Shown here: piece by piece, positions 12,162 to 24,001 of the stretch
Position numbering within the stretch: position 1 is the stretch's first letter
Layout of the letters: every line of letters starts with the position of its first letter
NCBI GenBank assembly: GCA_031216445.1
Contig: CM062205.1
Location: forward strand, 17,830,001 to 17,894,000
DNA: 64,000 nt
Direction of reading: 5' to 3'
Source: Lateolabrax maculatus
Lineage: Eukaryota > Chordata > Actinopteri > Acropomatiformes > Lateolabracidae
The notes under the pieces: model-generated
What the model was told of the DNA's origin: nothing
What the model saw: the letters and a program-made list of their open reading frames with translations, nothing else
Databases searched by the model: none
Made by a program: the position numbers and the translations under genes

Positions 12162-12707
12162 ATGATGTCGCCCATAACTCTGCTTGTCATGTTGGGTTTT
12201 CTGAGTCAGGGTGAGAGATTTTGAAAATGTATCTGACATTATAGGAGTCTTGTACATGTGGTGAAATTTCAGTTTGTTCTTTTCATGTTTGTGTCCAATT
12301 GGCTTTCTGTTTCAGTCTTCATCTTACTGTTATAACTTAATCTTCTGCTTCATGTTGGCTATCAAATGTTTCTTCTCAATGTCACATTTCATTTCTTATT
12401 TCAGAGTCTTTTGCCAACAATTTTCTGACTCAGACTGACAAATCCAAGTCTGTTAGTGTTGGAGGGTCAGTGACCATCAGCGCCACAGGGAGTTCAAATA
12501 TTGGTGCTGATCTCAGTTGGTACCTTCAGAAACCTGGACAGGCTCCCAAACTTCTTATATATACTACATCAACTCACTTCACTGGCACTTCGCCTCGATT
12601 CGTTGGCAGTACATCTGGTTCTCAATACACTCTAACCATCAGTGGTGTTGAGGCTGACGATGCTGGAGATTACTACTGTCTGGGAGCTCATGGTGGTGGA
12701 GTGTTCA
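12162..12707 (+). CDS. IgL variable gene V3 (type A, Cys23 to Ala)
   Basis: Leader exon 12162-12210 (MMSPITLLVMLGFLSQ; a second ATG follows directly) joins V exon 12405-12707. The domain is NNFLTQTDKSKSVSVGG, then VTISATGSSNIGADLSW, with Ala where the first Ig cysteine belongs. The second cysteine is kept (DYYCLGAHGGG). FR3 starts GTSPRF, whereas its relatives have GTPSRF. Intact frame, RSS and leader suggest it can rearrange. Confidence 0.85.
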
Positions 12708-12735
12708 CACAGTGATTTAGAGCCGTACAAAAACC
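12708..12735 (+). other. V3 recombination signal, 12-bp spacer
   Basis: CACAGTG, spacer ATTTAGAGCCGT, ACAAAAACC. Confidence 0.92.
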
Positions 12736-13194
12736 TCCTTCAGTTTGACTGAAGTGAAAACGGCCTTCTGCAGGTACAGAGGGTTGGTGAAGAGACTGTG
12801 ATGAGGATAACTGGTCCAGTGAACACAAGAGTCATCAAGAAGAACCACAATCAATCTAAATAAAACTGAAACAAACTCACAGATGCTCTTCCAGTTACAG
12901 TTTTAAACTTCAATCCATAACAGTGAATAAAATCTGTTTTATCTGATAGCTGCACAAATAACATCTAAATAACAACAGTCCAAACAACAATTTCCTATTT
13001 ATTACTCTTCTTTATAAAGCTGCAAATTATTTCATATTCAAAGTAAAGTACATTCAGTTGAAATGTCACAAAGTTATAAAAACACAAACATCCCTACTAT
13101 GAGGTATAGTATCATATCAGGGATGACATTAGGTTGATTAAGCCAGTATTTTTTATAATGAATACATTAGAAAAGAAACAAAGGCCCTTATTCA

Positions 13195-13305
13195 ATATAA
13201 GTCACATTTGTCATTAATGATGGTTTTATGTTTATGCCACACAGTTTACAATTTAATTTGAAAATTAATGAACATAGAGAAGAATATGAAGATCAGTATT
13301 AGAAA
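13195..13305 (-). pseudogene. Ghost of a type-A constant gene (3' UTR end only)
   Basis: Same relic as at 9.3 kb, here between V3 and V4; the reverse strand matches the tail of the C4/C1 3' UTR. No coding sequence remains. Confidence 0.65.
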
Positions 13306-13509
13306 ACAAACTAAAAAAAAGTAGTATTTCTCCTGATTTTGTGTCCCACGTTGCCTTCAGTGTGTTGAGAGCAGAGGAATCATTTCCATAGAGACGAGGC
13401 TTTGCATCGTCAGCTGATCCTCCAGTGAACTGAGAAGGTTTATAGTCCTGTGAGTTCAACACTGCAGGACTCAGATCTGTCAGTCAACACAGCAGAAACC
13501 ACAACCACC

Positions 13510-13968
13510 ATGACTCTCATCACCATCCTCATCTGGACGCTGGCCTGCTGCTGTTTCACAGGTTCATTCACTCAGCAACATTTCAAACATGATGTGCTGC
13601 CTTTTCTCTCATTTATTTCTGCTGATAATTGAATGATTTGTTTTTGTCTGCAGGATGCAGCGGTCAGGTGACTGTGACTCAGCCTGCAGTAGTGACATTT
13701 ACTCCAGGATCCACTGTCACTCACACCTGTAAAACAAACAAAGCTGTTTACAGTGACAGTCATGGTGATAGAATGTCATGGTACCAACAGAAATCTGGAC
13801 AGCCTCCAAAGCTCCTAATAAAATTGGTGAGCACACGTGTATCAGGAACACCAGCTCGGTTTAGTGGCAGTGGAAGCAGCTCTGACTTCACTTTGACCAT
13901 CAGTGGAGTTCAGGCTGAAGATGCAGCAGTTTATTACTGTCAGAGTTACCACAGTGGTGTGGTGTTCA
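13510..13968 (+). CDS. IgL variable gene V4 (type B)
   Basis: Leader exon 13510-13561 and V exon 13654-13968. Core residues are Cys in VTHTCKTN, Trp in MSWYQQKSGQPP and Cys in VYYCQSYHSGV. Close to V2 and V7, differing mainly around CDR1, CDR2 and CDR3. The frame is open to the RSS. Its nearest J (J1) is about 1.9 kb away on the opposite strand with C1 lying between them, so joining inverts the intervening DNA. Confidence 0.9.
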
Positions 13969-13996
13969 CACAGTGATTTGTAGTCGTACAAAAACC
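13969..13996 (+). other. V4 recombination signal, 12-bp spacer
   Basis: CACAGTG, spacer ATTTGTAGTCGT, ACAAAAACC. Confidence 0.92.
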
Positions 13997-14354
13997 TCCC
14001 TCAGTCAGGCTGCAGAGACACTGAGCTGTTACAGCAGGAACCGACTGCAGCTGCTGAAGAGACTTTGACACAGACCACTGAACACAGAGCTGACAGTAAC
14101 CTCACCAAGCACAAACTACAGATTCACTATATTATATTAATTAAAAGATTCTTAAAAATCTAATGACACCACGAGACAAATGTTACCTGATCACATATTT
14201 AAGTTATGATTTATGCCTCACTGAAAAAAAATTTCACATTATTGTCCAAGTTTTTCATCATTATTTTCATCCTCATTACTATATATTATCATTTTCATTA
14301 TCAGTTTAAAAAGGAGCAGCATTAATATTTACTTGATCAAGACATAGCTTTTCA

Positions 14355-14500
14355 TTTTCCAAAGAGAGGAACATCAGTTGGAGTTATAAAACCATTTCTT
14401 TTTTTCCTTCTTTTTATGAGATAAAAGACCAAACACCTCATAAAGTTATTTATCAGTGCAAGCTTTATTAGCAAAAACATCAATGGTGAACATGATAATT
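14355..14500 (-). pseudogene. Type-B constant 3' tail left behind C1
   Basis: Just beyond the C1 3' UTR, the reverse strand matches the end of the C3 transcript and beyond: ttgatgtttttgctaataaa, then tgtttggtctt and tggttttataac phrases (C3 about 59590-59730). So a type-A constant exon here sits in front of a type-B tail. Confidence 0.65.
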
Positions 14501-14735
14501 ATTATAACCAAGATTGATGGTTTAATGTTTATGCCACACAGTTTACAGTTTAATTTGAAAAGTAATGAATGTAGAGAAGAAGAAGATAATTATTAGAAAG
14601 CAACATGCACACTGAAACACTGAGTAAAGAGCTGTGAAACTTGCACAAATATCTGGACAGAGGAGATCTGTAGCTTCATCAAGCTCTCTATCAAAGCAGC
14701 AGCATCATTTCCAGACAGGAAGTGTTGCTGAAGCT

Positions 14736-15058
14736 CTACTCTGAGCAGCTGTCAGGGTCCAGGGTTTGAGTGACAGGGCTCTGTCCATTCAGACTGGCCT
14801 CGCAGCTCACTGAGCCCGCCTTCCTCCACTGGTCCTCAGAGAGGCTCAGGGTGCTGCTCCAGCTGTAGTGGCCGTCCGTCCCCAGGACCTCCGGGCTGTT
14901 TGACAGCCCTGAGGATCTGCTGCTGCCCCCCACCTTCCAGCCCAGCCTCCAGGCTGAGGGGAAGCCCCCGCCGGCCAGACACAACACTGTGGCACGGCCC
15001 TGCTGCAGCTCCTCTCTGGAGGGGGGGAGGACGGTCAGGGTGGGCCGCACCACACCCA
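14736..15058 (-). CDS. IgL constant exon C1 (type A)
   Basis: Single C1-set Ig exon entered at a splice acceptor (ctcctccag) at 15058, phase 1, ending at TAG 14736. With the J donor it reads DLGVVRPTLTVLPPS. It has both domain cysteines (VLCLAGGGFP and SVSCEAS), Trp in LGWKVGG, and a near-terminal cysteine in DSCSE that would bond the heavy chain. 107 residues. Predicted protein identical to C2 and to C4 in the right arm. Spliced to J1 across about 0.82 kb. Confidence 0.95.
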
Positions 15059-15882
15059 CTGGAGGAGAGAGAGGGGGAGGAGAGGGGGCAGAAAAGACAA
15101 AGCAATGAGAGTGAAGGTTCGATAATAAAGAAACATGACATGCTGGTAATTTCTTGTATTTTACCAAATAAAACAGAATAACTTGTGTGTCTGTTACACT
15201 CATGAATCACTCAGTATCAGACCATCAGACACATGATTCAAGTCTGAATGCAACTAAAAAGGTTAAAAGATAATAATTATTGATGACATCTTCATACATG
15301 TTTTGTAATGTGTGACAGTGAATAACTCGTTCCTGGGATGATTTTCTTCTGTTTAACACTCATGTGAATACAGTTAAAACAGTTGTCATCTGTCTCTCTC
15401 ACTTCCTTTTCACTACATGTAAAACGAATGAACCGTGAACACAAAGATAAGCTGCATTTACTGATAAAATCATATTTGTGTTTAGCAGGAATCCACATCA
15501 GATATAAATTCAATAAATTAATTCATATTTTCAAAATAAGTATATTTTTTAACAATTTATTTGTGCTTTGAAGAATTTTCCTTAAGAAAATTCTGCTTTA
15601 AAACATTTTAACAGAAAATACTAAATACATCTAATCATTACAAATAACATATTAGAAAAATATGTTTTTTTTCCATTTTTATGAATTGTATTATCTACAA
15701 AACTGAATGAACATTAATCTCCTCAAAGTTTCTTCTCAGATTGTGAGATCGGCCTTGCTTCATGAATTAGAAAAAAATTATCAACAACTTACAAACACTA
15801 AACCTGACCAAATTCTCATCAAATATTTGATAACAGTTATATTTACTATATGTCATTAAAAATAAAAGTGTCTGGTACTTAC

Positions 15883-15920
15883 AGTCAACGATGAGTTTGG
15901 TTCCTCCACCAAAAGTCCAC
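15883..15920 (-). CDS. IgL joining segment J1
   Basis: 38-bp J reads WTFGGGTKLIVD with the FGGGT bulge motif and ends at a donor (GTAAGT). It is preceded on its strand by a 23-spacer signal. It splices to C1. Confidence 0.95.
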
Positions 15921-15959
15921 CACAGTGATACAAACTCATTCAGTGGCCGTACAAAAACC
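15921..15959 (-). other. J1 recombination signal, 23-bp spacer
   Basis: On the minus strand: nonamer GGTTTTTGT, 23-bp spacer, heptamer CACTGTG directly before J1. It complies with the 12/23 rule against every V signal in the window. Confidence 0.93.
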
Positions 15960-16615
15960 TCCTGCACTGTGAACAAGCATCAATCCACTGAAAACTCTCT
16001 GTTCTTTGTGATAATACAGCAACATTTATACTTTACTGAATCTACAAACTTTTTCTGATGATATGGATTAAAAATATAGTATAATGAAGATAATTTTTTT
16101 AATTTTGCTTTGCTTTTTTTTTGTACCTGACAGAGAAACTATTACAGTCTCCTTGTAATAAAACCACTTTTTCACAATTATAAATCAGTTGATACATGAT
16201 TAAATGAACATGATGCTTTTTAATGATAATGATTTTAAAACTCATGCTAAGCACAACTGAAATATGTTATTTCTCTACAGTAAACCATGTAAGTAACAAA
16301 AAAAAAAAAAAGAAAAACAGACTCATCATACCAACCACAGTTGACACAAACTTATCGTCAAAACCTCGACTATCTTTCTAAAATATTTCTTCTATTCCAT
16401 TAAGATCATAGATGGTGTAAATCCAAGCAGTATTTCTCCTTATTTTGTGTCCCACGTTGCCTTCAGTGTGTTGAGAGCAGAGGAATCATTTCCATAGAGA
16501 GGAGGCTTTGCATCGTCAGCTGATCCTCCAGTGAACTGAGAAGGTTTATAGTCCTGTGAGTTCAACACTGCAGGACTCAGATCTGTCAGTCAACACAGCA
16601 GAAACCACAACCACC

Positions 16616-17113
16616 ATGACTCTCATCACCATCCTCATCTGGACGCTGGCCTGCTGCTGCATCAAAGGTCAGGATTATTTGAAAACATAAAATTTGAAAA
16701 TAATCAAAATACTAAAACCATTCACACAAACGGAGTAATTGCTGAATATAACAAAATAATTTACTGCGTTTTCACTTTGTTTTTTTTTTTTACAGGATCT
16801 AGTAGTCAAGTGACTGTGACTCAACCTGATGTTGTAACATCTTCTCCTGGATCCACCGTCACTCTGACATGTAAAACCAACCCAAACGTTTATGTTTGGT
16901 CAGATGGAGATAGTGATGTACACTGGTATCAGCAAAAATCTGGAGAAGCTCCCAAGTTGGTCATCAGCTTAGGAAAAAATCCTACAAGTGAGTTTTCATC
17001 TAGATTCTCTGGCAGAGGAGACGGCGTGAATGCTGCTTTAACCATCAGTGGAGTTCAGACTGAAGATGCAGCAGTTTATTACTGTCTGAGTGAACACAGT
17101 GGCCCAGTGTTCA
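16616..17113 (+). CDS. IgL variable gene V5 (type C)
   Basis: Leader exon 16616-16667 (MTLITILIWTLACCCIK) and V exon 16796-17113. The domain is SSQVTVTQPDVVTSSPGS with Cys in VTLTCKTN, Trp in VHWYQQKSGEAP, FR3 SSRFSGRGDGVNAALTIS and Cys in VYYCLSEHSGP. Head-to-head with J1, less than 0.7 kb away; the same promoter and V/J geometry is seen at V8/J2 and V11/J3. Confidence 0.92.
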
Positions 17114-17141
17114 CACAGTGATTTGTAGTCGTACAAAAACC
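17114..17141 (+). other. V5 recombination signal, 12-bp spacer
   Basis: CACAGTG, spacer ATTTGTAGTCGT, ACAAAAACC. Confidence 0.92.
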
Positions 17142-17584
17142 TCCCTCAGTCAGGCTGCAGAGACACTGAGCTGTTACAGCAGGAACCGACTGCAGCTGCT
17201 GAAGAGACTCTGACACAGACCACTGAACACAGAGCTGACAGTAACCTCACCAAGCACAAATTACAGATTCACTATATTATATTAATTAAAAAATTCAAAA
17301 AAATCTAATGACACCACATCATATTCTGTTCACATTTACAACTTCAGAGACAAACGTTACCTGATCACATATTTGAGTCATGATGTTTGACTGAAAACAA
17401 AGTTCACCTGATTGTACAAGTTTATTATCTTGATAAAAACATGAATTCTTTACTTGTCTTCACTACTACATGTAATATCACTTTCATTAGCAATTTAATA
17501 AGGAGCGACATTAATATATATATGATCAATCCAAAGCTTTTCATCAGTTGATGTTATCAAACCATTTTTTTTACTACTCTTCAT

Positions 17585-17880
17585 GAAATAAAAGGCCAAA
17601 CATAAAGTTCTTTATCATTACAAGCTTTATTGGCAACAACGTCAATGATCAACATGACAGTTATTAAGCACACTCACATCTAGCTGCTGAGCTACACACA
17701 TTACTCTCTAAGTTGTTGTTGTGCAACACTTTACAGCAGTGTTGTTTTCTGTCGCACAAAGCTTTAGTTTCCTCTACAAACATTAAAACTCATATTGATC
17801 AGAGCAGCAGCTGTGCTCCTCCTGCTCCCCCCACACAGAGCTCCTGTCCCGGGCTTCAGCCATCCCCTCTAGCCCTTACT
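17585..17880 (-). pseudogene. Ghost of a type-B constant gene with a short insertion
   Basis: Same relic as at 10.6 kb. This copy carries about 25 extra bases (around atggctgaagcccgggacag on the minus strand) just after the former stop codon, absent from the other two ghosts and from C3. Confidence 0.72.
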
Positions 17881-18709
17881 GTGTGAGATAATGTGTATGC
17901 TTTGGATACACAAGTGTTGCAGAAATCACTTCAGGGTGTCCGATCAGGACACTATTTGATATTCTGGTGAGAGTGTGGAAAAAGGAGATGCAGAGTCAAG
18001 GTACTTGGTTCAAACTATCTATCTATCTCAAACAAGTACAAATTAAAGGTGTGTGTAAAGTGAGTCTGAAAACAAAGGTGTAAAATGCAAAGTCCAGTTT
18101 TTTTGTGTGTGTTTCTGTAATAATAGAACACAGCAATACAGGCTGAATGGTGATAGAGAGATGATGTCCGAATGTAGAAAGGATATGATACGACCAAAAA
18201 GATATGATGCAAAACTTGACTGAAATTAATTTGTTTTAAAGAAAGCTATAAACAAGTAGGTAGTCCTATTTTAATCAAATGTATTTTTTTTCATTGATTA
18301 TTCTTACAGTGACCTTTCACATACCAGGGTTTAAAATACATTTGTGCTATTCATTTTGATTTATGAGGAACTTAACACCCTTCAAAGTGTGAGGAGCAAG
18401 CAACAGAGAAAGTCACACTGAACATGTTGTCCACCAAATAAAAAACGAAACTAACAAAATCAAATGTATACTTTATATTTATACTTCATTTAAAGAAGAA
18501 ACATGTCTTGATCTTTCTTTGAAGTGTTGTGAGAAAGATCAGTTAGTTGAGATGGTCACCTGAAGTACTGAGACTCTAAACTAAATACACTGAATCAAAC
18601 AGAGAGTTACATCCCATCATGCTACACCTGTAATAATATAATGATAGAGAAATCAAAATCAATCAAAAATTGTGTCTGTTCACAGTGAGTTCTTTGTTGA
18701 TCCAGTCTG

Positions 18710-18722
18710 CCAGCAGGGGGTA
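18710..18722 (+). promoter_or_regulatory. CTCF-like motif upstream of V6
   Basis: CCAGCAGGGGGTA, same as before V3; about 310 bp before the V6 leader. Confidence 0.4.
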
Positions 18723-19031
18723 CTAAAGACATGTTAATGAGGACAAAGTCATGTGAGACTATAAAGAAGTAAAAAGAAAAATGTTTCAATAAAAAAAAGC
18801 ATAAAGTCAACATTTTGCAGATGGACTTTGAATGTCCAAATAATCCTCAAGATGAAGAACTGTCACTCCACCTCACGTCTGCTTTTTCTGTTCCACAAGA
18901 ACAGGTGTGTGTTTGCCTTTTTAAATATATTTTGCATGACCTTTATGCATCACTGCTCCTCAGAGTTTAAGTTCTCATGTAACAGAGAGTCTGAACTGTT
19001 TTCATGCTCTCTCACTGAAAACTGCATCAGG

Positions 19032-19577
19032 ATGATGTCGCCCATAACTCTGCTTGTGATGTTGGGTTTTCTGAGTCAGGGTGAGAGATTTTGAAAATGT
19101 ATCTGACATTATAGGAGTCTTGTACATGTGGTGAAATTTCAGTTTGTTCTTTTCATGTTTGTGTCCAATTGGCTTTCTGTTTCAGTCTTCATCTTACTGT
19201 TATAACTTAATCTTCTGCTTCATGTTGACTATCAAACATTTGTTCTTAAGGCCATGTTTTATTTCTCATTTCAGAGTCTTTTGCCAACAATTTTCTGACT
19301 CAGACTGACAAATCCAAGTCTGTTAGTGTTGGAGGGTCAGTGACCATCAGCGCCACAGGGAGTTCAAATATTGATGATGATCTCAGTTGGTACCTTCAGA
19401 AACCTGGACAGGCTCCCAAACTTCTTATATATACTACATCAACTCGCTCCTCTGGAACTCCGTCTCGATTCGTTGGCAGTAGATCTGGTTCTCAATACAC
19501 TCTAACCATCAGTGGTGTTGAGGCTGACGATGCTGGAGATTACTTCTGTCTGGGCTTACATAGTGCTGGTGTGTTCA
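19032..19577 (+). CDS. IgL variable gene V6 (type A, Cys23 to Ala)
   Basis: Leader exon 19032-19080 and V exon 19275-19577. VTISATGSSNIDDDLSW has Ala at the first-cysteine position. FR3 ends GDYFCLGLHSAG, with Phe before the retained second cysteine where the other type A genes have Tyr. The frame is open from leader to RSS. Confidence 0.86.
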
Positions 19578-19605
19578 CACAGTGATTTAGAGCCGTACAA
19601 AAACC
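19578..19605 (+). other. V6 recombination signal, 12-bp spacer
   Basis: CACAGTG, spacer ATTTAGAGCCGT, ACAAAAACC. Confidence 0.92.
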
Positions 19606-20069
19606 TCCTTCAGTTTGACTGAAGTGAAAATGGCCTGCTGCAGGTGCAGAGGGTTGGTGAAGAGACTGTGATGAGGATAACTGGTCCAGTGAACACAAGA
19701 GTCATCAAGCAGAACCACAATGAATCTAAATAAAACTGAAACAAACTCACAGATGCTCTTCCAACTACAGTTTCAAACTTCAATCCATAACAGTGAATAA
19801 AATCTGTTTTATCTGATAGCTGCACAAATAACATCTAAATAACAACAGTCCAAACAACAATTTCCTATTTATTACTCTTCTTTATAAAGCTGCAAATGAT
19901 TTCATATTCAAAGTAAAGTACATTCAGTTGAAATGTCACAAAGTTATAAAAACACAAACATCTCTACTATGAGGTATAGTATCATATCAGGGATGATATT
20001 AGGTTTATTAAGCCAGTATTTTTTATAATGAATACAGTATAAAAGAAACAAAGACCCTCATTCAATATA

Positions 20070-20180
20070 AGTCACATTTTTTCATTAATGATGGTTTTAT
20101 GTTTATGCCACACAGTTTACAATGTAATTTGAAAATTAATGAACATAGAGAAGAATATGAAGATCAGTATTAGAAAACAA
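20070..20180 (-). pseudogene. Ghost of a type-A constant gene (3' UTR end only)
   Basis: Same relic as at 9.3 and 13.2 kb, here between V6 and V7. Confidence 0.65.
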
Positions 20181-20380
20181 ACCAAAAAAAAGCAGTATTT
20201 CTCCTGATTTTGTGTCCCACGTTGCCTTCAGTGTGGTGAGAGCAGAGGAATCATTTCCATAGAGAGGAGGCTTTGCATCGTCAGCTGATCCTCCAGTGAA
20301 CTGAGAAGGTTTATAGTCCTGTGAGTTCAACACTGCAGGACTCAGATCTGTCAGTCAACACAGCAGAAACCACAACCACC

Positions 20381-20839
20381 ATGACTCTCATCACCATCCT
20401 CATCTGGACGCTGGCCTGCTGCTGTTTCACAGGTTCATTCACTCAGCAACATTTCAAACATGATGTGCTGCCTTTTCTCTCATTAATTTCTGCTGATGAA
20501 TGAATGATTTGTTTTTGTCTGCAGGATGCAGCGGTCAGGTGACTGTGACTCAGCCTCCAGTAGTGACATCTACTCCAGGATCCACTGTCACTCTCACCTG
20601 TAAAACAAACAAAGCTGTTTACAGTGACAGTAATGGTGAGAGAATGTTCTGGTATCAACAGAAATCTGGACAGCCTCCAAAGCTCCTAATAAGATATGTG
20701 AGCACCCGTCAATCAGGAACACCAGCTCGGTTTAGTGGCAGTGGAAGCAGCTCTGACTTCACTTTGACCATCAGTGGAGTTCAGACTGAAGATGCAGCAG
20801 TTTATTACTGTCAGAGTTACCACAGTGGTGGGGTGTTCA
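20381..20839 (+). CDS. IgL variable gene V7 (type B)
   Basis: Leader exon 20381-20432 and V exon 20525-20839. Cys in VTLTCKTN, Trp in MFWYQQKSGQPP, Cys in VYYCQSYHSGG. Copy-2 counterpart of V4, 6871 bp away. Intact, with canonical RSS. Confidence 0.92.
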
Positions 20840-20867
20840 CACAGTGATTTGTAGTCGTACAAAAACC
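20840..20867 (+). other. V7 recombination signal, 12-bp spacer
   Basis: CACAGTG, spacer ATTTGTAGTCGT, ACAAAAACC. Confidence 0.92.
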
Positions 20868-21224
20868 TCCCTCAGTCAGGCTGCAGAGACACTGAGCTGT
20901 TACAGCAGGAACCGACTGCAGCTGCTGAAGAGACTCTGACGCAGACCACTGAACACAGAGCTGACAGTAACCTCACCAAGCACAAACTACAGATTCACTA
21001 TATTATATTAATTAAAAGATTCTTAAAAATCTAATGACACCACGAGACAAATGTTACCTGATATATATTTAAGTTATGATTTATGCCTCACTGAAAAAAA
21101 CAATCACATTATTGTCCAAGTTTTTCATCATCACTTTCATCCTCACTACTATATATTATCATTTTCATTATCAATTTAAAAAGGAGCAACATTAATATTT
21201 ACGTGATCAAGACATAGCTTTTCA

Positions 21225-21370
21225 TTTTCCAAAGAGAGGAACATCAGTTGGAGTTATAAAACCATTTCTTTTTTTCCTTCTTTTTATGAGATAAAAGACC
21301 AAACACCTCATGAAGTTATTTATCAGTGCAAGCTTTATTAGCAAAAACATCAATGGTCAACATGACAATT
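21225..21370 (-). pseudogene. Type-B constant 3' tail left behind C2
   Basis: Counterpart of the tail behind C1 (14.36-14.50 kb), in the same position relative to C2. Confidence 0.62.
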
Positions 21371-21605
21371 ATTATAATTAAGATTGATGGTTTAATGTTT
21401 ATGCCACACAGTTTACAGTTTAAGTTGAAAAGTATTGAATTTAGAGAAGAAAAAGATAATTATTAGAAAGCAACATGCACACTGAAACACTAAGTAAAGA
21501 GCTGTGAAACTTGCAGAAATATCTGGACAGAGGAGATCTGTAGCTTCATCAAGCTCTCTATCAAAGCAGCAGCATCATTTCTAGACAGGAAGTGTTGCTG
21601 AAGCT

Positions 21606-21928
21606 CTACTCTGAGCAGCTGTCAGGGTCCAGGGTTTGAGTGACAGGGCTCTGTCCATTCAGACTGGCCTCACAGCTCACTGAGCCCGCCTTCCTCCACT
21701 GGTCCTCAGAGAGGCTCAGGGTGCTGCTCCAGCTGTAGTGGCCGTCCGTCCCCAGGACCTCCGGGCTGTTTGACAGCCCTGAGGATCTGCTGCTGCCCCC
21801 CACCTTCCAGCCCAGCCTCCAGGCTGAGGGGAAGCCCCCGCCGGCCAGACACAACACTGTGGCACGGCCCTGCTGCAGCTCCTCTCTGGAGGGGGGGAGG
21901 ACGGTCAGGGTGGGCCGCACCACACCCA
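21606..21928 (-). CDS. IgL constant exon C2 (type A)
   Basis: 323-bp exon, acceptor ctcctccag, TAG at 21606. Its predicted product is the same as C1 and C4, including both domain cysteines, the Trp in LGWKVGG and the terminal DSCSE. Spliced from J2 about 0.83 kb upstream. Confidence 0.95.
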
Positions 21929-22754
21929 CTGGAGGAGAGAGAGGGGGAGGAGAGGGGGGGAGAAAAGACAAAGCAATGAGAGTGAAGGTTCGGTAATAAA
22001 GAAACATGACATGCTGGTAATTTCTTGTATTTTACCAAATAAAACAGAATAACTTGTGTGTCTGTTACACTCATGAATCACTCAGTATCAGACCATCAGA
22101 CACATGATTCAAGTCTTAATGCAGCTAAAAAGGTTAATAGATAATAATTATTGATGACATCTTCATATATGATTATTAATGTGTGACAGTGAATAACTCA
22201 TTCCTTGATGATTTTCTTCTGTTTAACATTCATGTGAATACAGTTAAAACAGTTGTCATCTGTCTCTCTCACTTCCTTTTCACTACATGTAAAACGAATG
22301 AACCGTGAACACAAAGATAAGCTGCATTTACTGATAAAATCATATTTGCGTTTAGCAGGAATCCACATCAGATTTAAATTCAATAAATTAATTCATATTT
22401 TCAAAATAAGTATATTTTTTAACAATTTATTTGTGCTTTGAAGAATTTTGCTTGAGAAAATTCTGCTTTAAAACATTTTAACAGAAAATACTAAATACAT
22501 CTAATCATTACAAATAACATATTAGAAAAATATGTTTTTTTTTTCTATTTTTAAAATTTTTCATATCTACAAAACTGAATGAACATTAATCTTCTCAAAG
22601 TTTCTTCTCAGATTGTGAGATCGGCCTTGCTTCATGAATTAGAAAAAAATTATCAACAACTTACAAACACTAAACCTGACCAAATTCTCATCAAATATTT
22701 GATAACAGTTATATTTACTATGTGTCATTAAAAATAAAAGTGTCTGGTACTTAC

Positions 22755-22792
22755 AGTCAACGACGAGTTTGGTTCCTCCACCAAAAGTCCAC
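22755..22792 (-). CDS. IgL joining segment J2
   Basis: 38-bp J encoding WTFGGGTKLVVD, with Val where J1 has Ile. The GTAAGT donor is intact. Confidence 0.95.
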
Positions 22793-22831
22793 CACAGTGA
22801 TACAAACTCATTAAGTGGCCGTACAAAAACC
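22793..22831 (-). other. J2 recombination signal, 23-bp spacer
   Basis: Minus strand: GGTTTTTGT, 23 bp, CACTGTG. Confidence 0.93.
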
Positions 22832-23486
22832 TCCTGCACTGTGAACAAGCATCAATCCACTGAACAAACTCTCTGTTCTTTGTGATAATACAGCAACATT
22901 TATACTTTACTGAATCTACAAACTTTTCTGATGATATGGATTAAAAATATAGTATAATGAAGATAATTTTTTTAATTTTGCTTTGCTTTTTTTTTGTACC
23001 TGACAGAGAAACTATTACAGTCTCCTTGTAATAAAACCACTTTTTCACAATATTAAATCAGTTGATACATGATTAAATGAACATGATGCTTTTTAATGAT
23101 AATGATTTTAAAACTCATGCTAAGCACAACTGAAATATGTTATTTCTCTACAGTAAACCATGTAAGTAACAAAAAAAAAAAAGAAAAACAGACTCATCAT
23201 ACCAACCACAGTTGACACAAACTTATCGTCAAAACCTCGACTATCTTTCTAAAATATTTCTTCTATTCCATTAAGATCATAGATGGTGTAAATCCAAACA
23301 GTATTTCTCCTTATTTTGTGTCCCACGTTGCCTTCAGTGTGTTGAGAGCAGAGGAATCATTTCCATAGAGAGGAGGCTTTGCATCGTCAGCTGATCCTCC
23401 AGTGAACTGAGAAGGTTTATAGTCCTGTGAGTTCAACACTGCAGGACTCAGATCTGTCAGTCAACACAGCAGAAACCACAACCACC

Positions 23487-23973
23487 ATGACTCTCATCAC
23501 CATCCTCATCTGGACGCTGGCCTGCTGCTGCATCAAAGGTCAGGATTATTTGAAAACATAAAATTTTAAAATAATCAAAATACTAAAAACATTCACACAA
23601 ATGGAGTAATTGGAAACAACAACAAAATTACAGTGTTTTTACAATTGTTTTTCAGGATCTAGTAGTCAAGTGACTGTGACTCAACCTGATGTAGTAACAT
23701 CTTCTCCTGGATCCACCGTCACTCTGACATGTAAAACCAACCCAAAAGTTCAGGTTTGGTCTGATGGAGATAGTAGAGTACACTGGTATCAGCAAAAATC
23801 TGGAGAAGCTCCCAAGTTGGTCATCAGCTTGGGGCAAAATCCTACAAGTGAGTTTTCATCTAGATTCTCTGGTAGAGGAGACGGCGTGAATGCTGCTTTA
23901 ACCATCAGTGGAGTTCAGACTGAAGATGCAGCAGTTTATTACTGTCTGAGTGTACACAGTGGCCCAGTGTTCA
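23487..23973 (+). CDS. IgL variable gene V8 (type C)
   Basis: Leader exon 23487-23538 and V exon 23656-23973. Near-copy of V5: Cys in VTLTCKTN, Trp in VHWYQQKSGEAP, Cys in VYYCLSVHSGP. CDR1 reads PKVQVWSDGDS, close to V11. Intact, RSS canonical. Confidence 0.92.
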
Positions 23974-24001
23974 CACAGTGATTTGTAGTCGTACAAAAAC
24001 C
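23974..24001 (+). other. V8 recombination signal, 12-bp spacer
   Basis: CACAGTG, spacer ATTTGTAGTCGT, ACAAAAACC. Confidence 0.92.

Larger units (their letters stand above)
12162..19031. repeat. Tandem IgL unit, copy 1 (6.87 kb)
   Basis: Order: type A V, type-A C ghost, type B V, C, J, type C V, type-B C ghost, spacer. The same order and spacing recur from 19032: V3 to V6, V4 to V7, C1 to C2 and V5 to V8 are each 6870-6871 bp apart. Unit borders are chosen at the type A leader for convenience. Confidence 0.85.

Noticed and set aside
14836..15210. Alternative frames across C1 (also at C2, C3, C4)
   Set aside because: Shadow frames of the constant exons; only the frame with the paired Cys and Trp residues is real.
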